From Solea solea (taxonomy: Eukaryota; Chordata; Actinopteri; Pleuronectiformes; Soleidae), in contig NC_081154.1 in the NCBI RefSeq assembly GCF_958295425.1, positions 10,161,766 through 10,225,765 of the forward strand: a DNA stretch of 64,000 nt, written 5' to 3'. Numbering within the stretch: the stretch's first letter is position 1; each line of letters opens with the position of its first letter. Made by a program: the position numbers and the translations under genes. The notes beneath the pieces are model-generated. The model was not told the DNA's origin, made no database searches, and was given only the letters and a program-made list of their open reading frames with translations. Below are positions 35,501 to 49,500 of the stretch, in pieces.

Positions 35501-38500
35501 CTGAAGGCTAGATTCCATCTCAGCCCTCTTTACACATGCTGACAGGCCCGGTGAGACAAACAGGTCACACTGCCATTACTGCAGCTCTAAAAAATACACA
35601 CAATGTTTGTGTTGGAGACACGAATATGCTTGAAGTGGCAAAAGTATTATCTTGTTTGTTTTGTGTTGAGAATCTTTGCTTTTGGTCCGTGTGCAAGGCA
35701 GTGACGAAGGCTTTTATATAACCAAGCACTCGTAATGCCACATGACTTCAGCTCAAACTGAGACAAGCGGTGACAGGGCCATGAATGCTTAAGAGCATCT
35801 GATGTCGCCGGGAGACTGATGCACACAGTATGACATGACATAACCACCAATGCTCATCAGTGTTCAGTCTCACTATCGTAATCCTCTGGATCACAGGCAC
35901 CATACAGTCCTCAGCTCTCCCATTTCACTCTGTCTCCTACTAAATGAACAGAGCAAAGGGGCTTTGAAAGCCCATCCAGTCACAGCTTGGCTGGTGTTGA
36001 GTTACACCATCACTTTCTGGTTTCATTTTTGACATTTTAAGTGGTGAAATGTCAACAGAAAGTCTTATGATTCATGATAAATAAGGTAGAAGCCACTGTG
36101 CAAAAATAATGCAATCTCTATGGGAATGTAAATATTGGCAGATTAATTTATCTTTTTATTGAATATTTAACCCAGAAGAATATGCTTATTTGGCTCCAGA
36201 TTAACAACTAAAAAGCACCTTTAAAAAACAGAATTGACCTTGGCCAAGCAAAAATCTTTTTGTATCATTTAGAATTTTGACAAACTCTTGCTTAGTCTTG
36301 ATTTAAGTCCCCAGTTGTCTGTTGAACACAGAGACTCTGCTGTGTGAGCAATAAGAAAAGTCCTGCTTTGTTTGACCTTGAACTAGCCTTAATCTCCTCC
36401 ATTGTTCAATCTTATTGTCAGTGACATTGATATGTAAATGCATATACGAGTTACCCAGCAGGATCTGTGACATTGCAAATCAATTAATCAATTGGGCTGC
36501 ATAAGAATGGAAAGTTCTGAACTCTCACAAAAAGGTCAGCAAACCTAATTTGCCCCTACTCCGTTGGACGCACAACCTCAAGCCCAAACATCTGATTCCC
36601 ACGGTGCGAGAGGAGGCTTGTTGTGTGCACTGAAAAATAACAAAAAAACATCTGCGATTGCAATTTCTATCACTAGAAATCACACAGATGACATTGTTAT
36701 GATTGCAACTGACATATTAAACTATACAACTATGATGAACAGTAAATATCCTCACAAATATGCTTTAAAGGAGCTTTAAGAGAAGGAATTACAAAACCTC
36801 AAAGTATGAATATGATTACACCTCATATCATTCAATAGCACTTCATTTGGTTAGTTCAATGCCTTAATGTTTGCTTCAATCCAAGTACAGTTACATGGCA
36901 TTAGAAAAAATCTGAATTGTGTTTGTTTAAAATCTGACTTTTGAAATGCAGGCAAACATGTTAGTCTGACTGAAATGACACTAAATCCAATTTGTCAATG
37001 GATCAAACTAAAGCTGACCTGGGGGCACTGAACCACAGTTCCAACCCCCGAGATTAAACCCGGTAGGAAGAAGCCAGTACTCATCAGAAGTAAACCGTGA
37101 CAAAAACGTACAATTGTTGGACTGATGAGGCAATTGCATTTATGCTCTGTTAACTTAAATAATTCAATATTTTAAAGCTCATGGATGAAAAGAAGACTCT
37201 GAATGGATTTGGACATGCTAACACTGGCCACCAGACCAAACTGCCTAATACCAACAAGCTGTGGAAGTGCAATATTTCCATTTCCCACGAGTACTTATTG
37301 TACGTGAGACAAGAACAGTAATTCAGTTGGACTACGTAGCTTCTCTTAACTGAAACTTACTGACTACTAATATAGGTAGATGAAGATGTGTGCTGTTTAC
37401 GTAGCACATAAATGCTGCCGTGCACCTCTGAACACGTCGGTAACATAACAAGTCTGAAAATGAGACGGATCCAACTGCGTAACTCGCCGAATGTCATGAT
37501 CTAAAATGATAGTGTGCTAATCTGTTGCCAAAGAACAACAGCAGGCAGTAAATTATCTACCTTATTACTGTCGGAAGAAACCAGTTCTTCCTGTTCGACT
37601 TCATATCTAGTCACATAGCTCCAAGGCTACACATTGATGACAAACGGCAGAAATATCTTCGACGGAAACAGACAGGCGGATGTGAATGGTAAAAATAATA
37701 GGCTGCCTCACTCACCACCACCCATGTGTCGAGGAACATACCTTCTCTGTTTCGCACAGGTGTACATTTGAGTGAAGGCTCTGACTCATCTTCATGGAAA
37801 CTGTGTTTTGGGAGCCCTGAAACAAAGTCTCAAGTCGCCGCCCTTGCGTTTTGTTTAGACACTACAAAGGATAAACGTTGTCATAATCCCACGTCTGTGT
37901 GTTTTCTTTGATTTCCTCCTTTTTCCCTGGCTTGGTTTTTTCTCTTTCTGCGACAGTAAACATTGTCCGTCCCGATATTTATTGCAGGATTATACATTCT
38001 ACGGGCTACATCCACACTTGCGTGTTTTCAGTTGTTTTCAGAGTATCCTATGGCCAAAGGGTCTATCACATTTAAAAGCAGCTGGAGTGAAGTACACTAT
38101 TAAACACAACAGCCTGAGAGAAAACTGTCAGGTAGGAGCAAGTTGGGCAATAGTCTGTAGCTTCTCTGTTACTGAACAACCAAAGAAAGAAAGCTGAATC
38201 ATTTTTAAATCATAGTTAAAACGAGTGCCGGGGCTACCTAATGTGTCGCCACCACTACAATAATCAGTTATCTTAGTGAATCATCATCTAAGATTCATTA
38301 ACAAGAAATTGCTGGGAGTTCTCAGAGCAGAAGTAAGCGTATGGAGCACAGTTACTGTAGTCTTTGCAAGTGCTATTGCACTGAAACAATCAGGGTAAAG
38401 ACGACGATGGCAAGCTGAGGCAGGCCTTAAAAATTAGCATGATGTTTTCATTCCCTCCCGCAACTCGCATCCTTCCTCAGTGGAGTACACTTTTTATTAT

Positions 38501-39058
38501 TCAGTTGTTAATATAGTTTTATTACATTCCACTTGAAAAGAGAGTTATAGTCCAAACGTAGAGGCAATGGCGGTTAACTGGAGGCTTCACGAGTTACCAA
38601 ACGCTTGCTTTTACTTTATTTTTTTTCTGCAGCAGAATATGTTGAACGTAAACAAACCTTATGTGTTTCAAATGAAATGTCCTCGGGGCCTGTATTAAAT
38701 CTTAATTAGCAAAATGTTCTGTCACTAGGCTTGTCTTCACATGCCACACATGCACTATTAAATTATTTGCTGCACCCTAAAGCATTTAAGAATTACTCAA
38801 GTTACCAGCACACTAGTTTGCAGTGAAAAGCAAATCTTATAGGCTCTGATGACGTTAGGTATCAAGATTTTCAGATCATGTGGCATTATTATTTTTATTT
38901 ATTTTATTTAAATGTTCAAATATGGGAAGGTTAGAAATTGCATTTCAAGATTGTGAAATAGAGAAGTGACAACGTTTTCATGTAAAATGGCTTTAGACCC
39001 ATACGGCTGAGAAGAGGAATTACACCTCCATCAGCAAAACTGTTGACCAAATACAGGC

Positions 39059-39087
39059 ACTGTGTGTGTGTGTGTGTGTGTGTGTGT
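39059..39087. repeat. (TG)n microsatellite
   Basis: A TG dinucleotide run in the cdc42ep4 intron, with a CA run on the same strand about 180 bp away (39,241-39,269), forming potential inverse arms. Confidence 0.9.
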
Positions 39088-39238
39088 TTGTAAAGCATAG
39101 TGTATCAACCTCCAGGGCCTCTGTGCTGCACAGACAGAAACAAACCCACAGGAGGATTAAGGGCAGCATGTTCAACGCAGGCAAATAAAACCAGCATGCC
39201 TGGGCCAGCCCCGTGTGCTGTGTGTCAGGAGCTTAGGG

Positions 39239-39240
<2 letters not shown>

Positions 39241-39269
<29 letters not shown>
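39241..39269. repeat. (CA)n microsatellite
   Basis: An uninterrupted CA run of about 14 units, inverse-complementary to the TG run at 39,059-39,087. Confidence 0.9.
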
Positions 39270-42200
39270 AGCAAACCAACCTCCCGCTGCCCCACTAGCC
39301 AGCCCTCCTCTGTCAGCTCCAGATGCACTGCAAAGTTCTATCACGACCCCAGGGCACCCTATCACCCGATCACCAATCGACTAGGTTAAGTGATTTTGTT
39401 TCAAAAATGTAACAGCAGACATAGACGGCAGGCTTCAAACCCAATTTCTCCGTTTCCAATCTTTCATAAAGCTGCTGCTCCTGCATGGTTGGACAAAGTG
39501 TTTTGTCAGATACCGGGTGGGCTGCCATGCCGTGCCCCAGCCAGATGGGGATGAGAGAGGAAAATTGGCTAAAAACCAAACGGATAGTTAATGAACATGT
39601 CTCTCGATTATAAAATAAGCCTTTTGCCTAAAACAAGTCTCCCGAGAAATTGATTTGGACGGGGAAAAAAAATATATTTTTTTATCACTTTATGAATAAC
39701 ATCCAGAGTAGAAATGTGAAGGGGCGCATTTTCTTTTCTTGTGTGGAGCAACACTATCACAAGGACCGTTGCAAAAGAAGAGGCACAGATGGAGGCACTA
39801 AAGAGAAACCCACCCTCAAAGGGGCAGTGAAGGGTGTCACCACATTGGATTCACTCGGTCATGCCAACACAGTGACAGACGTTCTTTCACTGTGTCCTGC
39901 GTGAAATGTACCCAAGCCCTTATTACGCCTACAGTGGAGGGATTGTACAGTGGCGTGTGTGTGTATGTGTGTGCGTACACATGTATACATGTCTAATTAA
40001 TCACTGCAATCCCATCCCATCAGTTTCTGACAAATAGGCAGCATTCATGCCTGGTACCACAGGGCCGGATCTGAGCCAAGTGGTCGAATTAACGGTTGCT
40101 GCTGGACAATGAAAGAGTTTCTATTGTGGACAGGATTAAAAAAGACAGAGGGAATACATGATGCCACCGTTAGAGCGAGGACAGTTAGCTTCCTCTGAGT
40201 TTTCACATTTCGACTTGATAGACTAGCTGTACTGTTTACTTAAAGATGAGGCCTCGGGAAACAAAACATGCCAAATCAACAAAAAGATAACCCAGTGCTA
40301 ACAAAGTCTAGACTCAAAGCTATACAATCATGTCACAAGAATCACTAAGCTGCTTTCTGCGTCTGAAGATAAGCGACTGCGCTTCGTGAACTTCTTAACT
40401 GCTAGTGGACCTTTTTTTGTTATCAGACATCCCAGCTGAAATCCCTCCACAAAACGGTTACAGGGGGGCATCGGGACCTGACTGACGAGATGAGTTAATA
40501 AAGCTTGAGTTTTAACATTAATGTAATCATTAGCAGTATTTCAAAATATTGAAAAAAAGAGAATATAGGCATACAAACGTGACTGTAACAATTCGTAACA
40601 GTTGAAATCTCACAATACATTGGAGAGGCAGACAGGTGCATGTATACATAGTTCCCAGTGATTGGAGGCATATTTTTACCAACATAATTGTGTCTTTACT
40701 AGTTTATGTGGCTGCTGCATTGCATTCATGTGCAATCGTGTCCAACAAGCTGTGATATTAACACGGACATGATTTGTAAATCAACAACCAATGGCAAGAA
40801 ATATCAGACATTCTTGGTCTTCAGCTTCTCATGTGTGAGGAACCGCTTCAGCGATAATCACTGGATCGCTTTGACACAACGAGCACTTCACCCTTCGATC
40901 TGGGAATCAAAATCCTGGATCAGAAAAGAAAATAACCATGACTTAATAAATAAAATACTATAATTCATGGCTCTTCGGAAACCTTGAGATCTGCCTCCTT
41001 AAGCTCTGTTGAGGTTTCATCATTATCTTCTTCAATATTTATTTGATTTGGCTTTCTTTAAGACAGCTTTCACATTTGGCATAAGACTTGATTTGGCAGT
41101 CAAGCGATGACATTGATTTCCTGGAAGTGTCGGCACATAACGACTGCCGACTGTGCATATCAATGTGCTTGTGTGCATGTTTAAAGTCCATCAAAGTGCC
41201 ACCAGTAGGTTGAAGAGTCACCAGGAAAAAGTTGGTCTCTGCTCTCTAGTCACAAACAGCTGAGAAACACACAGTAGCACACACACACACACCCTGTCTC
41301 ACATCGCACAGAGCACAATGGACACGAAAGAAAACAAAACAATGCGAGTCAGCGGAAGATGAAAACCAAACACTTCTGGCACACCCAAACCACACACACA
41401 CACATTCTTGTAAGGTAAAATAGATAAATGCACGTACACACAATCAAACAACACACACACAAGATGGGTCTCAAAGGTGAGCCACATGAATGACACCCAC
41501 TATTTACAGTCATTTAACACAGACAAGGGCCCCAGATACTTATCTATCGAGGTATTATAGCCTTTCATCATTGTCATTCACAGCACTGGACTTCCTTGAG
41601 TGGTTCACACAGGAAGATGTGATTCTTTTCATGAGGAAATCAACACTTCTCACGGGGTCATCAAGATCCCACAATGGCTCACGTGACTGTTCCCGTCTCT
41701 TGAACCACTTTCCCAGTGTGTGTTTGTCATTTCGTGAACACAGCGGTGACCAGTTACACCGACAGTCCTCTTTTGTCTTTTTTTTTTATTTTTTAGAATG
41801 CTTGAGAGCGAAAAAACACCTGTGTCCGTGTCCATACAGAGCCACGGAATAATGAGGCTCGCTGGACTGTGAACGGGCCTAAACTGGGACCAGAGCAGCC
41901 AGCTGCACGCCACCAGTCACACATGCTTTCAGTAGATTATCCAGTTACATAGTCAAGTTAACTGCTTTAAGAAGCAATGCTCTCTTGGTGAGTGAAGTTA
42001 AAAGAAGCAGAAACTGTTACACGGCCACAAATTTTCCAACAGCTTTCCAAAGAACTCATCTCAACTATTTGTCCTTGAGATAAGGAAGTAGAGAAAAAAA
42101 GTTCCCCAAATCAGTGCCGACTGCACCTTTTATGCATACCACTTCAGCTGAGTCCCAATCACATCATGTACTGTAAAATGATACCAGCAGATACAAGATA

Positions 42201-43039
42201 GGTGTGCCACCCGGTACTAGATCATGGTGTTCTTTAAAAAAAAAAGTGATACCACAGATGATGCTCGGTTGCTTCCGCAGTGTGGGAACATCCCACCAAG
42301 CTGGCCACATTCATGCTTCACTGGAAACAACGCTCAGATATGATAATTACCCAAACTGGTTGTTCAGCTTTGAACAACGCAACTCAGGAAACAAGCAACT
42401 ATGTTGAGTGAAGATTATATTCAGTAAAATACATTTTATTTTATTTGAAACTCAAATTTTGGATTTGAGTCAAGCAGTTTGAGTTCACTTAACTGGTCAA
42501 AGTAAAGTTGTTTCTGTCAAACTGGTAACTCTTCACAATGATCACGCTACACATAGGGTGAACCCAACAGGTGAATATCTGTTGAGTGGCTGAGTGTCAA
42601 GAACATGTGTGTTTCTGCACAAAAGAAAGAACAGCCATTACACAGTTTGTTGTGAAATGGGATGGATGTGGGGTTTTTTGATTTGAGCACTGAAACCTGT
42701 AGACAGATTTTCATGAACGTCTGATCTGAAAATACAAACCTTCTACAGGGCAAGGCAAAGCGTGGGGCCTTATATTATAAGTTGTTTAAAGTCTAGACTG
42801 GGATCCGATAAGGCACGTTTTGAATTTGAATTTGAAGGAGTGCTCAAATGAGGTGGTTTTACAGAGATACGCGTACGAGTTAAATGGATATAGACTGATG
42901 ATTTGTTTCTATTGCCTTAAGTTGTATAATCATTGTAAACCCTGATGTAATTGTTGATGTAACGTCAGATTTAGCTTTCAAAAATGTCTATTCAGGGTAG
43001 CAATTTTGCCTTAAAGCAGAAAGCTTTCGGTTGTGCAAT

Positions 43040-43172
43040 AGGGCTTAAACGATGAATTAACTATTGACTGTTTTGGAAACACTAATCAACATTTTTCAGT
43101 CTTTTATATGCCATTTGTGGACTGAACAAGTACTCAATTAAATATGAAAATAATCGTTAGTTAAAGCCCTAT
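43040..43172. mobile_element. hAT-like MITE, copy 2 (short)
   Basis: The left end TAGGGCTTAAACGATGAATT and the right end, read inversely, TAGGGCTTTAACTAACGATT form imperfect terminal inverted repeats around an AT-rich body. It is the same general family as the element at 20.18-20.41 kb. It is immediately followed by a fragment of another repeat at 43.18 kb. Confidence 0.7.
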
Positions 43173-43179
43173 TCTAAGG

Positions 43180-43345
43180 TTTCCTTCCACAGAGTGTGAG
43201 AGTGAATGGCAGTCTCTGTATGTTTGCCCTGCAATGGACAAGGCGAGCTGTCCAGGGTGTACTCTGCCTTTCACCCTGTGTCAGCTGGGATTGGCTCCAG
43301 TGGCCCTTGCGACCCTCATGTGGAGGATTAAGTGGTAAACAATTA
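43180..43345. repeat. Common teleost interspersed repeat, copy 2 (fragment)
   Basis: The text from GTGTGAGAGTGAATGGCAGT through GACAAGGCGAGCTGTCCAGG to GGGATTGGCTCCAGTGGCCC matches the 3' half of the dispersed repeat seen at 11.9-12.1 kb. Confidence 0.7.
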
Positions 43346-45934
43346 TTGGAAAAAGTCTGTTCAAAGATCAACTCGGATACCCTCAGCATGATTTCTCTTC
43401 GTGAGTTCAAAGACCTCTCTGCTTTCTTTGCAGGCGGGGTGAGTCCTGCGATTGTCTGAGACAAAACAGCTCGAGTTGGCAAGTTCAACACAAGCCTCAA
43501 AGTATTTTATAGTGTCATCGGTAGAAAAGAAAACACACGCCCTCTATGTTTGAAGTGATTCATATTTTAGATATCAGGACGGCTTAAGAACGCTGGAGTT
43601 TTTACCTAAACACTGGAAATAGTGTAATCATATCTCTTAGAGACGTATTATAGATGTTAGTTAAACACTTTACTTTAAAGGTGTTTTATTTTAGGGGGTG
43701 AAGTTGTTTTAAGCTTTAAAATACTGAGTGGTTTCTCACTGTGACCCTTTTTCAAGATCCTTAAAATAATTACAAAACCACGCTGAGGGTAAAATATCAA
43801 GCCATTTTCCCACCATTCCCTGTTGGCCTCCTAAAAGGTTTGGGATAAAGGTGGGTGGATTGCTGAGGCATTTATGTGGGCATTTCCTGAGGGATGGAAG
43901 CAGCACAAACATGCAATATAATGTAAGTTATCACAACTTACTCCATTGGACTAGCCTGTATTCCTAGACTCCTATAAACAAAGGGGAAATATTTATACTG
44001 TATTAAACCTTAATATAGCACACAGACACACTAATAAAATACTGACAGGCAACTGTACTCCACTAACATAACTAACTGCATGTGAAACTGCCTGAAGTTA
44101 GTGTTTCCATGAGTGCAAATGACTGTAACTGCCTCCCTGCTCCCAGCCCCCACTCTTTCCAGTATAAAACTGTAATGACCTCAGTGCATTCAGAGTTGGG
44201 CAGGTAGCCAGTTTCCTCACTACGCAGCAGGAGTATCCTCAAGAGCTAACTGAAGTAGCACAGTCAGAGATGACACATGCATACATACTCCTCTCCCCTC
44301 TGACTGGGCAGGCTACACAATGGGTCTTAATGGTGAGATATCTGCCTGGCAGCTCTGGAGAGGCTATAGTAAAGAGCTGAAAGGCCTCGGGTGTGTTGCA
44401 CTTCTTATGTCATTGGAAAAGACGGAGAAAAGGCGAGATGATGGCGTCATGACAAGCGAGATCAGGCTGAGACTGACCTTGTTCTAACTCTCTCCAGTGA
44501 ACTTATGGTTCACAGTCGAGCGTCATTTTTCCAACACCCTGACCAAAACATTGTTGGGTAAATGATTCATCCAGCAAACCGACAAACACTGACAGACCTT
44601 AAAGCTGTTGTTAGGGTGTGGTTGTGTGTAAATATGTGCATGTGTAGGAGGAGGTCAGAGGGCAACAGTTGCATAAAAACACCACCAAAGCGAAGCCCAT
44701 TTGTTAATATGTCCTATTTTTTTTCCCAGACCAACAGTTTAATAAGAATAAAGCTTGGATTATCAACACTGAGTGAGGAATTATGAAACCAAATGTTGCA
44801 AAAGGACCTGCAGGCTTTATGGTCAGTGTAGTTAAAAGTCAAGCACACACTATACGGCCTTCAGTTATAGCATGATGTATGAATCTGGGCAGGTATACAA
44901 CCACAGTGGCAATTCTGGAGTAAATTATCCAGTTCATCAGGCATTAATGACCACGAGGGGCAAGTGCCAAGCCTGTAAACACACAACAGGAACCACTCAT
45001 CAAGGAAGACGGCGCAGTGGAAGTTCCTTCTATCTATTATTAATGATATTTTCATTGCACACAGCAAAGAAAAGTGATGCCTCAAAGTCCATTCCGCTGC
45101 TCGGATCAAACCATATCCAGTCTTGTAGCTGAAAATAGTAATCTGGGACACATGTATGAGGCTCTGTAACCTAGTTCCCATGACTAGCCATCCTCAAAAT
45201 AACATTACTGATTTGTAATGTTTAAATCTAGGTCTATGGACCCTTAAGGCCATCTGATCCAAAAGTTGGAATAGTTTACTTTCACTATTATTAATCCCAC
45301 TAGATGATCCCTCTCATTTGACTGTTGCAGTTTTGAAAACATTTCATAACTTTAATTACATGAAACGGGTTTACTGCCAAATCTAATCAGGTCAACACGA
45401 ATGTACTCACACATGAGAAGCCCTGCACAAGTCTCAGACCATGATCCAGAGTGAGTGTCAGCAAAACAACTCTTTCTAATGGTATTCAGTTTCTCTAGTG
45501 ACACAGACTAAAAAAAGATCCTGATCAAATCAGCCAATAGCCTTGAGAGCTTTGGGGAAACAAAACAAAAAAACAACTGGTAAGCACAGTTTTGATAGAT
45601 TTCCGTAAAACTGAAGTGGTGCCTTTCACAATGTAATGCACAGCACGACGCCAGGGGGCTTTATTGTTGTTGTTGCTCCATATGGGACAGGCAGGAGCTG
45701 GATGAGACCGCCAGGCGCTGATTGCTCTGGAGTAGATTTGACATTCAAATGAGATGCAGATCTCGCACAGTTGGTTTTTACTTCAACCTAGTTTGACCCC
45801 CTCAAGAGTGCTTTAAAACGATACCGGACGCAGAGCAGCGTGGCTAATAACAGCACACACTTTTAAATAACTTTGATACAATGTAACAATGTCAACGCGA
45901 GTATGAAACAAGTCGCTCCGTGGTGATACGTTAC

Positions 45935-45995
45935 CTTTCTTTATGGTCCAACGCGGTGAGGAAGTGTCGGGTTATATTCCACGCAGCTCGCGGTG
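45935..45995 (-). other. cdc42ep4: Inferred non-coding exon 1 of cdc42ep4
   Basis: On the minus strand a donor AAAG|GTAACG ends this segment, and a TATA box lies about 25-30 bp upstream of the inferred start. The segment sits at the edge of a CpG-richer island and in the right place for the first exon of a Borg gene, whose coding exon is normally preceded by one or more untranslated exons. The transcription start is approximate. Confidence 0.4.
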
Positions 45996-46019
45996 AACAC
46001 AGGTGTGGCGGTCGTGTTA

Positions 46020-46027
46020 TTTATATA
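46020..46027 (-). promoter_or_regulatory. TATA box of the cdc42ep4 promoter
   Basis: TATATAAA on the minus strand, within AT-rich sequence flanked by a GC-rich segment at 46.06-46.20 kb that holds several CpGs, CACCCC/CCACCCCC boxes and a CACGTG E-box (near 46,172). The arrangement fits a minus-strand core promoter. Direction and use are inferred from the donor just downstream. Confidence 0.45.
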
Positions 46028-46375
46028 AAATAAAAAAAAATAAACAAAGTTGTCGCCTTAAGTGGGACAGTCGCACTGCTACAGCTCCAGACTCCGTGTA
46101 GTTCGCTCCAGTGTGGCGCACAAAGCGCTCCTCCCCTTTCCCAGCCCCTCACCTCGCCACCCCCTCTCCTCACGTGCCCGCGAGCACCACCCCCTGCTGC
46201 GGTTTAAAGGCACAGTGTCCCTGTTTACACACAACAACGCAACAATGGGCTGAAGTGAAAGCAAGCCATTCAGTGCACAGCGACAAAACTTAAAACTACT
46301 TAAAAACTTAAAACGTTCCTAAAACCATAGATTAAGTGAACGTATTCTTCCAGTTTGAATAGTGAAGCCCGTGAA

Positions 46376-46545
46376 GATGTAATTAGCCAGCAGGGGGGCG
46401 ACTCTGCAGGTTGCAAATACGTTTTAAATGGATATGTATGAGGAAATTGAGGTTACTACTCTTGAGTATTAGGGCCAAACAACAAAGAAAAAAAATTCTA
46501 ATCAAGAATAAAGTCGTAATATAACGAGAACAAAGAATAATAAGA
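46376..46545. repeat. Two short teleost repeat fragments
   Basis: AGCAGGGGGGCGACTCTGCA with GGTTGCAAATACG is a second copy of the core at 15.93 kb. About 80 bp later, GAATAAAGTCGTAATATAAC and GAGAACAAAGAATAATAAGA repeat the motif seen at 2.85-2.95 kb. Confidence 0.6.
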
Positions 46546-49500
46546 ATCTATATGCCATAACGCGTTGGGACCTTTGCTGTTGTATAGATAATTGTGCTCA
46601 CCGTAGTTCCACTCCTTCTGGATCCAAAACAATGTAATTTAATTATTTATATATAATCTACGCTGCTGTTACAGCATGTATCATAATATTTATTGACCAA
46701 GTCCTGGTTTCCTCCCAGTGATGACAAGACTCCCAGCTGTTCATCATGCAGTTATGATATTAATCTTTTCAAAACTCTTGGGGCGCGAGCGTAAAAGCCT
46801 TTTCTCAAAATGTCAAGTGATTTCTCCCTGACCTTTCAAGGCCTGCTTTCTAAACAGATTTAAAAAATAAATAAATACATTCTATTATTTGCGATGTGAA
46901 CTTTACAAGCTTTTGCTTTTTCACCGTGTATTCCTGTTGTTCATACATTTGTTTGGGTTAGACAACATTATTTTGCACAGTGTGAATATGCGGGGTACAA
47001 TACATTCTGCTTTAATGCTTGTTTAAGACCAGAAATGTGCTCTCCGTGCATGTCATATTCTGTATGACTCAATATTCACAGAAGCAATTAGGACAGCCTT
47101 TGTGCCAGTTACTCCAATTACCTTTGATGATTTCCACATAACATTAAAAACTGTCACACAAAGCAAGGTCATGGCGAACCGTGCTCGTGCCTTTGCTGTT
47201 TGAACAGCCATCTGGTCGTCAGGTGTGAACTTTAACTCTTATTATGCCACTGACACTGCGCATCTGTCCTTTTGAAGTCTCTCTCAGCCACCTGTAAATA
47301 TCACATATTATATTATTACACAATGAAACCATCGTTGTGGTGTGGACTTTTATGGGGAACTCCAGCGATGTTGTGCAGGAACACAAAACTTTGATGGCAT
47401 GTTACCCTGAAGTGGGCCCCTTATTCATTCAATTATTGCTTCCTTGTGTGGCTTTGTGTTGAACGTTATATAATGCATGCAGCCTGGGAAGGCTACAGTA
47501 AGAAATTAGGACAAAAGGGAAACTCTTTTCTGGGGAGGGGGGAAACAAACCAGTGCAGAAATAAACACAACTGTGACCAAATTTGACTTAATCCTACAAC
47601 AATTAAAGTTACAATTTTCAGTTGCCTTGGCGCTCCAAGTAGGTCATTTTGTTTAGACCACACACTGTGGAAAACCACTAGACGGGTGAAAGTGAGGCTT
47701 GGGTAAATTTACTTACCAAAGTGGCTATAGTCATTTTCCTGCTACTTCCCACAATGCACATCAAGTCAGAAACCAATTTTAGCATCTACCAAGCAGCAAA
47801 TTAGAACAGCACTCATGAATGGCACTGAGGGAGCATCCCCTTTCTCAAATGACTATCCTTTCTCCAACGGCCTGCTTGTATATCCTCTTCAAATCCCCAA
47901 ACCACCCTCAATGAAGCTCACAAATGAGGCAATTAAATCCAGGGGTTCAAATTCCTTCGAAATACATCTTATTAATATTCCAACTGAGGGTGTTTTCTCA
48001 AAGCTCAGGGCTATTTAGTACTTTGGTGTCCCCTTTTAAGCGGGGACCACCAGCTCGTTCCATTCTCTGTCATTCACTTCCCTGAGGGAGCCGGACAGAA
48101 AGAACACCGGGAAATAAACATTTCAGCAAATGGAAATGTCCTGTCCACGTTTCTTCTGTTCTAAAGGAAATTTCCCATGTGTTCTCCAAAAAGGGATTAG
48201 CGCTCTGGACATGCTCGTTCCAATTCCCTGCTCCGTCCTCCACAGTCTAATCTCTTCTCATGTCTATGTGTTTAGTAGGTTAACTCCCGGATCGGGTTGA
48301 CTGTTATCCATTTAACACCATCTGACCGTGTACTTCCAAGCATCTACCGTACGTCTGTTAGCTCACCTCTGTGTTACAAAAAAACAACAACAATATTTAC
48401 AGCGTATTACTCGCGGCCCGAATAAATGCATCACTTAATGTTGTTTCGAGTGGGTTTAATGCGGCAGCCAGCAAAGGCAGTTTAGCCAACTGAAGAGCGG
48501 CTATTGAGCTAATGAACTGCAGTTATCTGAAAGCAAAGAGAAAAATGAAAAAGTCAACAGGGGGGGATTTGTTGCCAGATAACAGGATTTCACAGCTTCC
48601 GATCCAATTTATTGCTGCCCTGAGTAACACATTAGTTTAGTGGGAATTTCATCAGCTAATTAGGCATCAACAGATCCCACCTCTGTGCTTACACAAAACA
48701 TTCACACACGGCACACCACTGACTTTGTGTGCTCTCATTTTCCTTTCCCCATGTTTTACGTCTTCCCCTTTGATTCTTGTTTCACCACCTTTTTAAGGTT
48801 GTGTGCTTTTGTTCCCATTTGATTGAGGTCAAGATGTATACCTAGAGAGACCTGGTCTGAATGTGTTTTTGGAGGCAGCATTGAGAAGATGAAACACTGT
48901 AATCTGGACACTGGACAGAGGCGGAGTTAAGCCTTCACTCACATATGGCCCTTTTCCACTATGGTCCCAGCTCGACTCGACTTGCCACAGCACGGCACTT
49001 TTTACTTTGGTTTTCCACTACAAAAATAGTACCTACTCAAACTGCGGTGACTTGTAAAGCAGTTGTTTTCAGTGTAACTGAATCGTTAGAATCAGTTAAA
49101 TAAATCTATTTGTTCAGTACTTCCTCCTTGACCCACAGACAAAACAGCGGCAGGGTTTGTGATGCCGGTCGCAATCATTAGTGCTGTCGCTAAATACGCC
49201 AGACTCCTCTGTTAAATATTGAGATTTTAGACATTTCCCTGGTAATTGTTGGAGATTAACTCACGTTTTTAGGATTGTTAAGCCTTGTTCGGCTTGATTT
49301 TTGTGTCGAACGTCTCTTCCTCACTCATGTTGGAATGTGCACTTATACAGACAACTCAAATTGTGTCTTTATTGAACTGCTGTGGTTTCATTCACTGTGA
49401 CAGATTGGCTACAACGAGCAGAGGATCTGCTGTGGGAAGGTCTTTCCTTGGTACTATGTGTGTTAGTGAAAATGAGAGAACTGATGTGCAGTGGAGGTTG

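Larger units (their letters stand above)
32553..45934 (-). other. cdc42ep4: Large first intron of cdc42ep4
   Basis: About 13.4 kb between the inferred exon 1 donor (AAAG|GTAACG at 45,935/45,934) and the coding-exon acceptor. It holds microsatellites, one hAT-like MITE and one common teleost repeat (listed separately), plus unique sequence. A cluster with two donor-like sequences on the minus strand (AGAAG|GTATGT and GGTGGTG|GTGAGT) near 37.71-37.75 kb could be an alternative first exon, but support is weak. The intron may host enhancers. Confidence 0.5.

Noticed and set aside
44150..44300. Plus-strand TATA promoter (CCAGTATAAAACTG)
   Set aside because: A TATA-like string in the cdc42ep4 intron, but no downstream exon or donor with support was found.
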